Assembly (NCBI GenBank): GCA_964348085.1 | Contig: CAYGBI010000002.1 | Span: 1-64,000 of the forward strand | Direction of reading: 5' to 3' | From: VXYL01 sp964348085 | Lineage (GTDB): Bacteria; Pseudomonadota; Gammaproteobacteria; Pseudomonadales; Azotimanducaceae | DNA length: 64,000 nt | In this document: piece after piece, positions 24,363 through 31,949 of the stretch | Layout: each line of letters begins with the position of its first letter | Numbering within the stretch: the stretch's first letter is position 1 | Program-made: the position numbers and the translations under genes | The notes under the pieces: model-generated | Told to the model about the DNA's origin: nothing | What the model saw: only the letters and a program-made list of their open reading frames with translations | Database searches by the model: none

Positions 24363-25726
24363 AGAAGTCCCACACGTCACCGGTCTACCGGTGTTGGCGC
24401 CGAGTCACACGAGCGCTCTTGTGCTGCGCGAGTCTCGTCGCCGGCACTGGCCACGGCTTGGAGATCGTAATCTCGCAAGGTTGGGATAGTCCCACCCGCA
24501 TCGCCGTGGTGCCGTTCGGTGGGCCGCCCCTGCGCGACCAGCCCGGCCCCGTGGCGACGGTGGAGATCGCCGACATCGTGTCCTTCGATTTGCTCCGCAG
24601 CGGCCAATTCGACGCGTTGGCGAGCGACAACATGCTGTCCTACCCCACCGCCGCGGACGAGGTGTTCTTCCGCGACTGGCGCATCTTGGATATGGACTAT
24701 CTGGTCATCGGCCGCGCTAGGCAGGAGGCATCCGGCGACTTGACCATCGCCTATCAGCTCTTGGACGTCAATTCCGAGCGCGAGGTCAAGGCGTCGAGCT
24801 GGACGGTGCCGGCAGTGCGCATTCGCGACGTCGCTCATCGAATTGCCGATGAGATATATGAGCAGGTTACCGGCGTCCGCGGTGCTTTCTCGACCAAGAT
24901 CCTCTACGTGCTGGTGGACAACCCGGGCACCGCTGCGGCCAGCTATCGGCTCGTCGTCGCCGACGCCGACGGCGCACGCGAGCGAACGGTGTTCAGCTCC
25001 AGCGAACCGCTGTTGTCGCCGAGTTGGTCACCGGACGCTCGTCGCGTCGCGTATGTTTCGTTCGAGACGGGGCGCTCCACCATCGTCGTGCAGGATCTGC
25101 AAAGCGGCGAGCGGGAGCGGGTCGCAGCCTACCGCGGCATCAACGGCGCGCCGGCGTTCTCGCCCGATGGCAGTCGTCTCGCCATGTCGCTTTCGCGCGA
25201 CGGCAACCCGGAGATATACATCAAGGATCTCGTCGGTGGCGAACTGAGGCGGGTAACGAGGCGCCCGTCCGCCATTGACACCGAGCCTACCTGGAGTGCG
25301 GACGGCCGCAGTTTGATCTTCACTTCAGACCGGGGCGGCCAGCCGCAGATCTACAGCAAGGATCTCGCCACTTCGATGGTCGACCGGCTCACCTTCAAGG
25401 GCGACTACAACGCGCGCCCGCGGATGTTGCAGGATGGCCGGCATTTGGTCTATATCCATCGCAGCGACAGCGCCTACCACATCGCATGGCAGGATCTCGA
25501 ACGCGGTACGGTACGCGAGTTGACGGAAACGTCCTTGGACGAATCGCCGTCCTTGGCACCCAACGGTATGATGATGATTTACGCCACACAGAACCGAGGC
25601 AGGGGTATACTCGCCGTGGTTTCCATCGACGGGCGCGTCAAGTACCTTTTGCCGTCGGCAACAGGCGATGTGCGTGAGCCGGCTTGGTCATCGTTCATCG
25701 ACGACTTGGCGATTGATCGGAGTTGA
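24359..25726 (+). CDS. tolB: Tol-Pal system beta-propeller protein TolB
   Basis: A periplasmic protein of about 455 residues. A basic N-region and hydrophobic stretch (ALLCCASLVAGTGHG) form a signal peptide. The N-terminal domain starts RIAVVPFGG and the C-terminal six-bladed propeller shows repeated SPSWSPDARRVAYVS, APAFSPDGSRLAMSL and EPTWSADGRSLIFTS. It binds Pal and the TolA tail. The best start is a TTG at 24359 overlapping the tolA stop; no ATG or GTG lies between it and the signal peptide. Confidence 0.93.
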   Translation: MKKSHTSPVYRCWRRVTRALLCCASLVAGTGHGLEIVISQGWDSPTRIAVVPFGGPPLRDQPGPVATVEIADIVSFDLLRSGQFDALASDNMLSYPTAADEVFFRDWRILDMDYLVIGRARQEASGDLTIAYQLLDVNSEREVKASSWTVPAVRIRDVAHRIADEIYEQVTGVRGAFSTKILYVLVDNPGTAAASYRLVVADADGARERTVFSSSEPLLSPSWSPDARRVAYVSFETGRSTIVVQDLQSGERERVAAYRGINGAPAFSPDGSRLAMSLSRDGNPEIYIKDLVGGELRRVTRRPSAIDTEPTWSADGRSLIFTSDRGGQPQIYSKDLATSMVDRLTFKGDYNARPRMLQDGRHLVYIHRSDSAYHIAWQDLERGTVRELTETSLDESPSLAPNGMMMIYATQNRGRGILAVVSIDGRVKYLLPSATGDVREPAWSSFIDDLAIDRS

Positions 25727-25773
25727 AGTGCTGACGGCGTTGGGGTTAGCTGTAAAGGGTCTTTTTTGAGGGG

Positions 25774-26403
25774 ATGAAAGTGGATCACAAGTTGCGTGAG
25801 ATGAACATGCCACGGGCGGAGCTTTATGCGAGCGACGCGCCGGCGGTTCGAGAGTCGACGGGCGGGGCGTTTCTCGGTTCGGTCAGACCGGGGGCGCTGA
25901 TCGTGCTGGCCTTGGCCGCGCTCGCGATCGCCGGCTGCAAGAGCCGGCCGGAGCCGCCACCCCCGGAACCCGTAGAGACGCCAGCGCCTGTGGTGACCCC
26001 CGAGCCGCCGCCACCACCTCCGCCACCGCCGAGAGTCGATGACGAAGGCAACCCGTTGGACGCCTCCGGCACGCCGTTGAGCCGCACTTTCTACTTCGAG
26101 TTCGACCAAGCGCGGCTTTCCGAAGGCGACCTGCGAGTGCTCGCGATGCACGCGAACTACCTGCGCGACTTCCGCAACCGCAGCGTGTCGATAGAGGGAC
26201 ACTGCGACGAGCGTGGCTCGCGGGAATACAACCTCGGTTTGGGCGAGCGACGTGCGCAAGCGGTGGAGCGCTACTTGGTATCCGCCGGCGTGCGAGAGTC
26301 GCAAGTCGAAACCGTTAGCTACGGCGAGGAGCGTCCTGCGGACCCCGGCCACGACGAACGTGCGTGGAGTAAGAATCGGCGGGCCGTGTTGGTCTACCGC
26401 TGA
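25774..26403 (+). CDS. pal: Peptidoglycan-associated lipoprotein Pal
   Basis: A 209-residue outer-membrane lipoprotein. The lipobox LAIAGC places the lipidated Cys at residue 55, then a Pro/Glu-rich linker and a C-terminal OmpA-like peptidoglycan-binding domain (YFEFDQARLSEGDLRVL, IEGHCDERGSREYNLGLGERRA). The 40-residue N-region before the hydrophobic core is unusually long. GAGGGG directly abuts the ATG at 25774, so GTG at 25780 (better spacing) is possible, but neither shortens the N-region much. LspA at 5.4 kb would process it. Confidence 0.92.
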   Translation: MKVDHKLREMNMPRAELYASDAPAVRESTGGAFLGSVRPGALIVLALAALAIAGCKSRPEPPPPEPVETPAPVVTPEPPPPPPPPPRVDDEGNPLDASGTPLSRTFYFEFDQARLSEGDLRVLAMHANYLRDFRNRSVSIEGHCDERGSREYNLGLGERRAQAVERYLVSAGVRESQVETVSYGEERPADPGHDERAWSKNRRAVLVYR

Positions 26404-26428
26404 GGGTGTCTTCGGCGGACGAGCGCGA

Positions 26429-27259
26429 ATGGCCGATAAACGTGCTCGTCTGTCCGATGTTCGCGGTTTAGCTGCCGCTACCCTTGTCGCTTACGCCTTG
26501 CAAGGGTCGGCGGCGGCACCGGTTGAAGAGCTAGCCGCGGAGCAAGCCGGAGCCCAAGTTCGCCCGCCGTTGGGCGAGTACGCCCAAGAGACGGATGATC
26601 GAGATGACGGCGACGGTGGGGACGGTGGGGGTGGAATAGCCGCGCTCTATTACCAGCTACAGATTCTCGAAGACGATGTTCGCCGTTTGCAGGGTATCGT
26701 TGAAGAACAGAACTATCGCATCGAGCGGCTAACCCAAGAGCAGCGCGAGCGCTATATCGAGCTGGATCGTCGCTTGGTCGAACTCGGCACCCCGCCGACG
26801 GGCGACCTAGGCGATGGTACGCCGAACGCAAGCGACGACGGCTCTCTCGCGGTTCCGACGGAACGGAGCGTTTACAACGCCGCCTACGGTATCGTCAAGG
26901 ACGCAGGCAGCCTACCGCCATCCGAACGGCGCGCGGCGTACATGGAGGCGTTGACGCGCTTTGATCGGCTGATCGCCACCTTCCCGGACAGCCAGCTCGT
27001 CGCCAACGCCTACTACTGGACAGGCGAAATCCGCCTCTACACCGACGAACCGGAGCTCGCGCGCCAAGCATTCATGCAAGTGATCACGCTTTACGGGAAC
27101 CACGACAAGGTGCCGGACGCGCTCTACAAGCTAGGCGTCGTCTACCACCGCTTGGGCGAAAACAACCGGGCCTTGCAGTATCTCGACCGCGTCATCGCCG
27201 AGCATCCGGCACACGCCGCGGCGAGCTTGGCGCAATCCTACGCGGCGGAATTGCGTTGA
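26429..27259 (+). CDS. cpoB: Cell division coordinator CpoB (YbgF)
   Basis: About 276 residues with an N-terminal signal-like segment, a Gly/Asp-rich spacer, a coiled-coil trimerisation helix (LQILEDDVRRLQGIVEEQ) and C-terminal TPR repeats (AYYWTGEIRLYTDEPELA, ALYKLGVVYHRLGENNRA). CpoB links Tol-Pal action with peptidoglycan synthesis at the septum. The start at 26429 follows the pal stop by 25 bp; the longer frame runs into pal. It ends the tol operon, before tRNA-Lys. Confidence 0.92.
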   Translation: MADKRARLSDVRGLAAATLVAYALQGSAAAPVEELAAEQAGAQVRPPLGEYAQETDDRDDGDGGDGGGGIAALYYQLQILEDDVRRLQGIVEEQNYRIERLTQEQRERYIELDRRLVELGTPPTGDLGDGTPNASDDGSLAVPTERSVYNAAYGIVKDAGSLPPSERRAAYMEALTRFDRLIATFPDSQLVANAYYWTGEIRLYTDEPELARQAFMQVITLYGNHDKVPDALYKLGVVYHRLGENNRALQYLDRVIAEHPAHAAASLAQSYAAELR

Positions 27260-27280
27260 CGGCGCCGGCGGGCCTACAAT
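27251..27280 (+). promoter_or_regulatory. Possible promoter of tRNA-Lys
   Basis: TTGCGT (27251-27256) and TACAAT (27275-27280) are separated by 18 bp and followed by a GC-rich discriminator, as in stable-RNA promoters. The predicted start lies about 18 nt before the mature tRNA. It overlaps the last codons of cpoB. Confidence 0.4.
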
Positions 27281-27304
27281 TCGCGCCCCTCGATCTTCGT
27301 ATCC

Positions 27305-27380
27305 GGGTCGTTAGCTCAGTTGGTAGAGCAGCGGGCTTTTATCCCGTTGGTCCTGGGTTCGAGCCCCAGACGGCCCACCA
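27305..27380 (+). tRNA. tRNA-Lys (anticodon TTT)
   Basis: A complete 76-nt cloverleaf. The acceptor stem GGGTCGT pairs with ACGGCCC (one G-U), the D arm is AGCTCAGTTGGTAGAGC, the anticodon stem GCGGG/CCCGT holds loop CTTTTAT, the T arm is CTGGG-TTCGAGC-CCCAG, and CCA is encoded. A tRNA-Lys after cpoB is a conserved gammaproteobacterial arrangement. Confidence 0.96.
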
Positions 27381-27479
27381 CACCTGCTATCGTCCGCACC
27401 TTCGGCGGTCGACAAGCTGACGAGCGGTTTTGCGGCGGAGGCCCTTGCGCGAAAATCCTGCGCTCTCACAGGAGGACAG

Positions 27480-28256
27480 ATGAGACTCAGCAAACTTAGC
27501 CGCTCCATCGCCGGCAAGGTAGCGGTGGTTACCGGGGCCGCGAGCGGCATGGGACGAGCTACGGCGGCCTTGTTCGCGGACGAGGGCGCGAAGGTGGCGG
27601 TTATCGACATCAACGAGGCGTCCCTCGAGCTCGTGGCGGGTGAAATCGCCGGTGCCGGTTATCCGGTGCGCGGCTGGCCGCTGGATGTCGCCGATTTGGC
27701 TGCGATCAACCGCGTAATTCCCGAGGTCGCGGATCACTTCGGCGGTATCGACATCTTGGTCAACAACGCCGGCGTTGGCGCCGGCGGACCGGTGGACGGC
27801 GACGACTACGAACAAAAGTGGCGGCGCGCTTTCGATGTGCTCATTACCGCTCATGTGCGTATCGTTCGCGCCGCGCTGCCCTACCTGCGTAAATCCGACG
27901 GTGGCAGGATCGTCAACATCGCCTCCACGGAAGGGTTGGGCGCCACCAAGTACGCGAGTCCCTATACCGCTGCCAAGACCGGTGTCATCGGTCTGACACG
28001 TTCGCTCGCGGTGGAACTCGGCACCGAGAACATCACCGTCAACTGTATCTGCCCGGGGCCTGTGCGTACCGGCATGACCGACGCAATTCCCGAGCAGGAC
28101 AAGCGCGAGTACGCTCGTCGGCGGGTAGCGCTAAAGCGCTACGCGGATCCGGAGGAGGTCGCGCACGGCACGTTGAGCTTGGTACTGCCGGCGGCACAAT
28201 TCATTACCGGCGTGGCGCTGCCCGTGGACGGCGGTCTGACGGTCAGGAACGCCTGA
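27480..28256 (+). CDS. SDR family oxidoreductase (FabG-like)
   Basis: A 258-residue SDR with TGAASGMGRATAA near residue 19, NNAGVGAGG, the catalytic Ser/Tyr/Lys in NIASTEG and YTAAK, and PGPVRTGMTDAIP. An excellent AGGAGGA precedes the ATG. The substrate is unknown; the PGPVRTGM segment and overall length fit 3-oxoacyl reductase-like SDRs. It converges with the thioesterase gene, leaving 9 bp between stops. Confidence 0.88.
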   Translation: MRLSKLSRSIAGKVAVVTGAASGMGRATAALFADEGAKVAVIDINEASLELVAGEIAGAGYPVRGWPLDVADLAAINRVIPEVADHFGGIDILVNNAGVGAGGPVDGDDYEQKWRRAFDVLITAHVRIVRAALPYLRKSDGGRIVNIASTEGLGATKYASPYTAAKTGVIGLTRSLAVELGTENITVNCICPGPVRTGMTDAIPEQDKREYARRRVALKRYADPEEVAHGTLSLVLPAAQFITGVALPVDGGLTVRNA

Positions 28257-28265
28257 TAGCGCAGT

Positions 28266-28670
28266 TCACCGCGCCTCGATCATAAAGCTGCCTGTCGCCT
28301 CTGCCACGACGGACCCGTTGTCCGCCCGCATCACCCGGCCTTCGAGCATGGCGAGACGCCCCTTGCGACGCTGCTGACGACCTTCGAGGCGCACCGGCGT
28401 GCCGGCCGGCAGGGGTTGGCGGTAGCGCACTTCGGCCTTCGCGGTGTAGCAGCGCTCGCCGCGCAGGAACACGACGTTGGCCATCACGTCGTCGAGTAGG
28501 CTGAATAGAATGCCGCCGTGAGTGACTCCGTCGTAGCCGACATGCGCTTCTCCCGGCGTGAACTCCGCCCGGCAAACATCGCCGTCAAGGTGAAAACGAA
28601 CGTTCAGCCCGGCCGGGTTGCCCGGCCCGCAGACGAAGCAGCGGTTGGCGCTTGAGTCGAGTGGGTTCAC
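28266..28670 (-). CDS. PaaI-type hotdog thioesterase
   Basis: A 134-residue single hotdog domain. The segment DGVTHGGILFSLLDDVM matches the HGG active-site region of PaaI/YbgC-like acyl-CoA thioesterases, with Asp as the likely catalytic acid. Cysteines in NRCFVCGPGNP near the N-terminus are typical of one PaaI subgroup. It probably hydrolyses short or aromatic acyl-CoA thioesters. It stands alone between an SDR and the Rpn genes. Confidence 0.85.
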   Translation of the reverse strand: MNPLDSSANRCFVCGPGNPAGLNVRFHLDGDVCRAEFTPGEAHVGYDGVTHGGILFSLLDDVMANVVFLRGERCYTAKAEVRYRQPLPAGTPVRLEGRQQRRKGRLAMLEGRVMRADNGSVVAEATGSFMIEAR

Positions 28671-28740
28671 TGGCGCACCTTGAACTTGCGCGTAGGGACG
28701 AGTGTGTAAATGGTTGGCGGCTCGGCTCGGAGCGGGATAT

Positions 28741-29742
28741 CTATGTGCTCGGCCCCCGCGCTACGCGGGCAAGGAAGTCCTCGGCGTCGACGCTGTCCAC
28801 GATCCAGTCGCCTGCCAAGAGGAGCTGATCGTTGTCGCGGACGTCGTCCAGCGCCGCGGTTAGCCGCTCCGCCGCCGTCGCCCCGAACCGGCGCAAGGCG
28901 AGGCGCTGTAAAAGCGCCTTTTCGCGTACGGCCGCTTGCGCCAAGCCTCGTTCCATGCCTTGCGCCAAGCCTTGCGCTCGACCCTGCGACATGCCCCGCC
29001 GCAAGATTTCCGCTTCCCACCGGTCGATCCGTTCCCTAAACATGACGCCTTCCTCCTCGTACCGCGCGAGCGACGGCAGCGCCAGGCCCCATTCGTCCGC
29101 CAACTGCGCCACCCGTAAATCCAAGCATCTCGTCAACTCCGACTCGCCTTCTGCGGCCAGCCAAGTGCCGAGCTCGCCCACCAGTTCCGGCAGCCGCGCC
29201 AGCTCGACGCTCTCCAGCCGCGCCGCCCACCACAGCGCCCGGCCACGAAACGAATCGTCGGCCGCCAAGCGCGCCATGTCAACCACGGCGTAGCGCAGGT
29301 CGAGCCCGCCGGCGCCCGCTAGGCTCGTCGCCGCCGTCCACTCGCGCTCACCGTTGTACACCACTACGCACTCGACGGCATCGGCCTCCTCGCCCGCGCG
29401 CCAGCGGCCGCGTTCGTCGCCGTACAACCGCTGGTACAGCAAGTAGCCGTATTTGAGGAACCGCAGCGCCATGGCGCGGTCGACCGTCGATTGGTGTTCG
29501 ATCAGCAGGTGCAGACGGCGGCGGTGGCGGCCCGCGCTGACCGTGTCGACCGACCACGCCATGTCCGGCAGGCGCAGCCTGAGTTCGTCGGTGACGCCTT
29601 CGGTCGGCTGGCGTTTGAGGCTCTCGAAGTCCAGCGATTCGAGCCACGCCGCGCCCCGTCGCGGGGCGAGCGCGGCGTCGACGACGTCTTTGACGACGCG
29701 CTTGTGGCCGAGCAGGCGCTTGTAGAAGGGGTCGTGGATCAT
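28741..29742 (-). CDS. Rpn family recombination-promoting nuclease / putative transposase, copy 1
   Basis: About 333 residues. It starts MIHDPFYKRLLGHKRVVKD and has the PD-(D/E)XK-like core LHLLIEHQS typical of Rpn nucleases, a helical tail with Gln/Gly repeats (GMSQGRAQGLAQGMERG) and a C-terminal DUF4351-like region. RpnA-type proteins nick DNA and promote recombination; they were long annotated as transposases. The start at 29742 matches the family; the open frame reaching 30063 is unsupported. A paralogue lies immediately upstream in tandem. No insertion-sequence ends or target duplications are visible. Confidence 0.85.
   Translation of the reverse strand: MIHDPFYKRLLGHKRVVKDVVDAALAPRRGAAWLESLDFESLKRQPTEGVTDELRLRLPDMAWSVDTVSAGRHRRRLHLLIEHQSTVDRAMALRFLKYGYLLYQRLYGDERGRWRAGEEADAVECVVVYNGEREWTAATSLAGAGGLDLRYAVVDMARLAADDSFRGRALWWAARLESVELARLPELVGELGTWLAAEGESELTRCLDLRVAQLADEWGLALPSLARYEEEGVMFRERIDRWEAEILRRGMSQGRAQGLAQGMERGLAQAAVREKALLQRLALRRFGATAAERLTAALDDVRDNDQLLLAGDWIVDSVDAEDFLARVARGPST
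29167..29520 (-). repeat. Identical block in Rpn copy 1
   Basis: This 354 bp segment matches 30383-30736 with no difference that I can find by eye, at a constant offset of 1216 bp, while sequence on both sides has diverged. Synonymous sites are identical too, which suggests recent gene conversion or strong local homogenisation. Confidence 0.8.
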
Positions 29743-29956
29743 GTCCCGACGGCGTGCTGCGAAACACGACCATCTTGGGACGGAGGACGGGCGGTGCGCT
29801 ACGGCCAACGGCTTACACGGACCCGGGTGGATCTCCCGCACACTTCGTCCCGACCACCGTCGACCGGGGCATTCGTCACGACGCCTTAATGGGCGTGCGC
29901 TGGTTCCCGTCGTGCCGGCGCAGTTCCAATGCTTCGCCGTTTCGGCGCGGGATTCC

Positions 29957-30961
29957 CTACCCGCCGGCTCCCCGTGCGACGCGGGCCAGGAAGTCCTCGG
30001 CGTTGACGCTGTCCGCGATCCAGTCGCCCGCCAAGAAGAGCCGGTCGTTGTCGTGGACGTCATCCAGCGCCGCGGTCAGCCGTTCCGCCGCCGTCGCCCC
30101 GAACCGGCGCAAGGCTTGGCGCCGCAGGAGCGCCTTTTCGTGGGCGGCCGCTTGCGCCAAGCCTTGCTCAATGCCTTGCGCTCGACCCTTTTCCAGTCCC
30201 TGCTCCACGCCCCGCTGCAGGATTTCCGCTGCCCACCGGTCGAACCGTTCCTTCAACATGACGCCTTCCTCCTCGTACCACGCGAGCGATGGTAGTGGCA
30301 GGCCCCATTCGTCCGCCAACTGCCCCACCCGCAAATCCAAGCATCTCGTCAACTCCGACTCGCCTTCGGACGCCAGCCAAGCGCCGAGCTCGCCCACCAG
30401 TTCCGGCAGCCGCGCCAGCTCGACGCTCTCCAGCCGCGCCGCCCACCACAGCGCCCGGCCACGAAACGAATCGTCGGCCGCCAAGCGCGCCATGTCAACC
30501 ACGGCGTAGCGCAGGTCGAGCCCGCCGGCGCCCGCTAGGCTCGTCGCCGCCGTCCACTCGCGCTCACCGTTGTACACCACTACGCACTCGACGGCATCGG
30601 CCTCCTCGCCCGCGCGCCAGCGGCCGCGTTCGTCGCCGTACAACCGCTGGTACAGCAAGTAGCCGTATTTGAGGAACCGCAGCGCCATGGCGCGGTCGAC
30701 CGTCGATTGGTGTTCGATCAGCAGGTGCAGACGGCGACGCTCGCCGGCGGCGCCGACCATGTCGACAGACCACGCCATGTCCTGCTGGCGCCGCCTGAGG
30801 TCTTCGGTGACGCCTTCGGTCGGCTGACGCTTCAGCGTCTCGAAGTCCAGCGATTCGAGCCACGCCGCGCCCCGCCGCGGCGCGAGCGCGGCCTCGACGA
30901 CGTCTTTCACGACGCGCTTGTGGCCGAGCAGGCGCTTGTAGAAGGGATCGTGGATCATCAT
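29957..30961 (-). CDS. Rpn family recombination-promoting nuclease / putative transposase, copy 2
   Basis: About 334 residues, starting MMIHDPFYKRLLGHKRVVKD (ATGATG at 30961; the frame is open to 30976). It has the same LIEHQS nuclease core and helical tail (VEQGLEKGRAQGIEQGLAQ) as copy 1. The two proteins are identical across the centre but differ elsewhere, and the similarity extends into the non-coding DNA before each gene, so they arose by tandem duplication. Likely a DNA nuclease acting in recombination or defence. No strong ribosome site is seen. Confidence 0.85.
   Translation of the reverse strand: MMIHDPFYKRLLGHKRVVKDVVEAALAPRRGAAWLESLDFETLKRQPTEGVTEDLRRRQQDMAWSVDMVGAAGERRRLHLLIEHQSTVDRAMALRFLKYGYLLYQRLYGDERGRWRAGEEADAVECVVVYNGEREWTAATSLAGAGGLDLRYAVVDMARLAADDSFRGRALWWAARLESVELARLPELVGELGAWLASEGESELTRCLDLRVGQLADEWGLPLPSLAWYEEEGVMLKERFDRWAAEILQRGVEQGLEKGRAQGIEQGLAQAAAHEKALLRRQALRRFGATAAERLTAALDDVHDNDRLFLAGDWIADSVNAEDFLARVARGAGG
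30383..30736 (-). repeat. Identical block in Rpn copy 2
   Basis: The partner of the 29167-29520 block, covering the conserved nuclease core from LIEHQS to ELVGELG. Both edges end abruptly, with mismatches beginning at once outside. Confidence 0.8.
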
Positions 30962-31082
30962 GTCCAGACGGCGCATGGCGAAACAGCCATCTTGGGACGG
31001 AAAACGGGTCGGGCGCTACGGTCAGCGGCTTACACAAATCCGGGGTGATTTCCGCGGTGTCTCCGCACCTGTCCTAGCAGCC

Positions 31083-31195
31083 CGGCATTCGAACGGCCAC
31101 GCATCCCGCATGTTGCTCGATGCTCCCTCATCGCGCCTTGCCGGGGCGGGTGCCCGACCGTTGTTGGTGCGACGCGGACTTCACCACGTGCTGCT
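31083..31195 (+). repeat. Interspersed repeat family B, copy 2
   Basis: This copy contains CGGCATTCGAACGGCCACGC, then TGCTCCCTCATCGCGCCTTG, then GGTGCGACGCGGACTTCACC. The same three blocks occur in order at 61328-61446, and the last two at 11821-11886 in reverse. It lies in the 335 bp between Rpn copy 2 and the NUDIX gene; the rest of that gap is upstream DNA shared with Rpn copy 1. Confidence 0.7.
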
Positions 31196-31296
31196 TATCC
31201 CACGCCGGGGTGGGATCCTGTCGGACTATTAGGTGCGCTGCGCGAGTCTTCCGGCGCCACTCGTCGTCGCCTCGCTTGCGCTACCATACGCGGCCA

Positions 31297-31908
31297 ATGC
31301 TTGGCTTGTCCTCCATCCGCCGCCGCCTTGCGGCGCACAATCCGCGGCGTGACGCGAACGACGCCCGTGCTCGGCAGGCGGCCGTGGCGGTGGTGCTGCG
31401 GGACCGGGACCAAGGAACGGAGATGCTGTTCATCAAACGCGCCGAAAAAGCCGGCGACCCTTGGTCGGGACATATGGCGTTTCCCGGCGGCCACCGGGAT
31501 CCGAGCGATGTGGACCTGCGTGCCGCCGCGATGCGCGAGACGCAAGAGGAAATCGGCCTCGACATCTCCACCGCGACCATGTTGGGCGAGTTGCCGCGAC
31601 AGCGACCAATGAGCGTGCGTAGTAACATGCTCGTGGCCCCCTTCGTGTTCGAAATCGAGGGAGACCCGCCCTTGACGCTGAATCACGAAGTCGCGGCTAC
31701 GGCTTGGGCGCCAGTGGCGCCGATGCACCGGGGCGAGAATGTCGTGCGCTCGAAGCCGCCGTTTCAAGTGGACAGCCCCAACGGCGAACCCGGCGCCTTT
31801 AGCGGCTTTCGTTTGGCCGGCGGCTACTTCGTGTGGGGCATGACCTACCGTATGGTGCAGACTTTCTTCGAGACCATCGATCCGCACTACCAACGTATGT
31901 CGGAGTAA
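31297..31908 (+). CDS. NUDIX hydrolase, CoA pyrophosphatase-like
   Basis: A 203-residue protein. The NUDIX region reads AFPGGHRDPSDVDLRAAAM followed by RETQEEIGL, so the REXXEEXG core is intact; the upstream GG(x)DPxD pattern resembles the NUDT7/NudL CoA-diphosphatase group. It likely hydrolyses a nucleoside diphosphate linked to CoA or similar. I start at 31297 because the longer frame begins inside the repeat. No operon partner. Confidence 0.83.
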   Translation: MLGLSSIRRRLAAHNPRRDANDARARQAAVAVVLRDRDQGTEMLFIKRAEKAGDPWSGHMAFPGGHRDPSDVDLRAAAMRETQEEIGLDISTATMLGELPRQRPMSVRSNMLVAPFVFEIEGDPPLTLNHEVAATAWAPVAPMHRGENVVRSKPPFQVDSPNGEPGAFSGFRLAGGYFVWGMTYRMVQTFFETIDPHYQRMSE

Positions 31909-31949
31909 GCGCTCACTCGCTTGCCGGTCGTGGGCTATGCCTGGCTGAG

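Noticed and set aside
28741..31060. Insertion sequence carrying the Rpn 'transposases'
   Set aside because: No terminal inverted repeats or target duplications seen; the structure fits tandem gene duplication, and Rpn proteins are nucleases rather than classical transposases.
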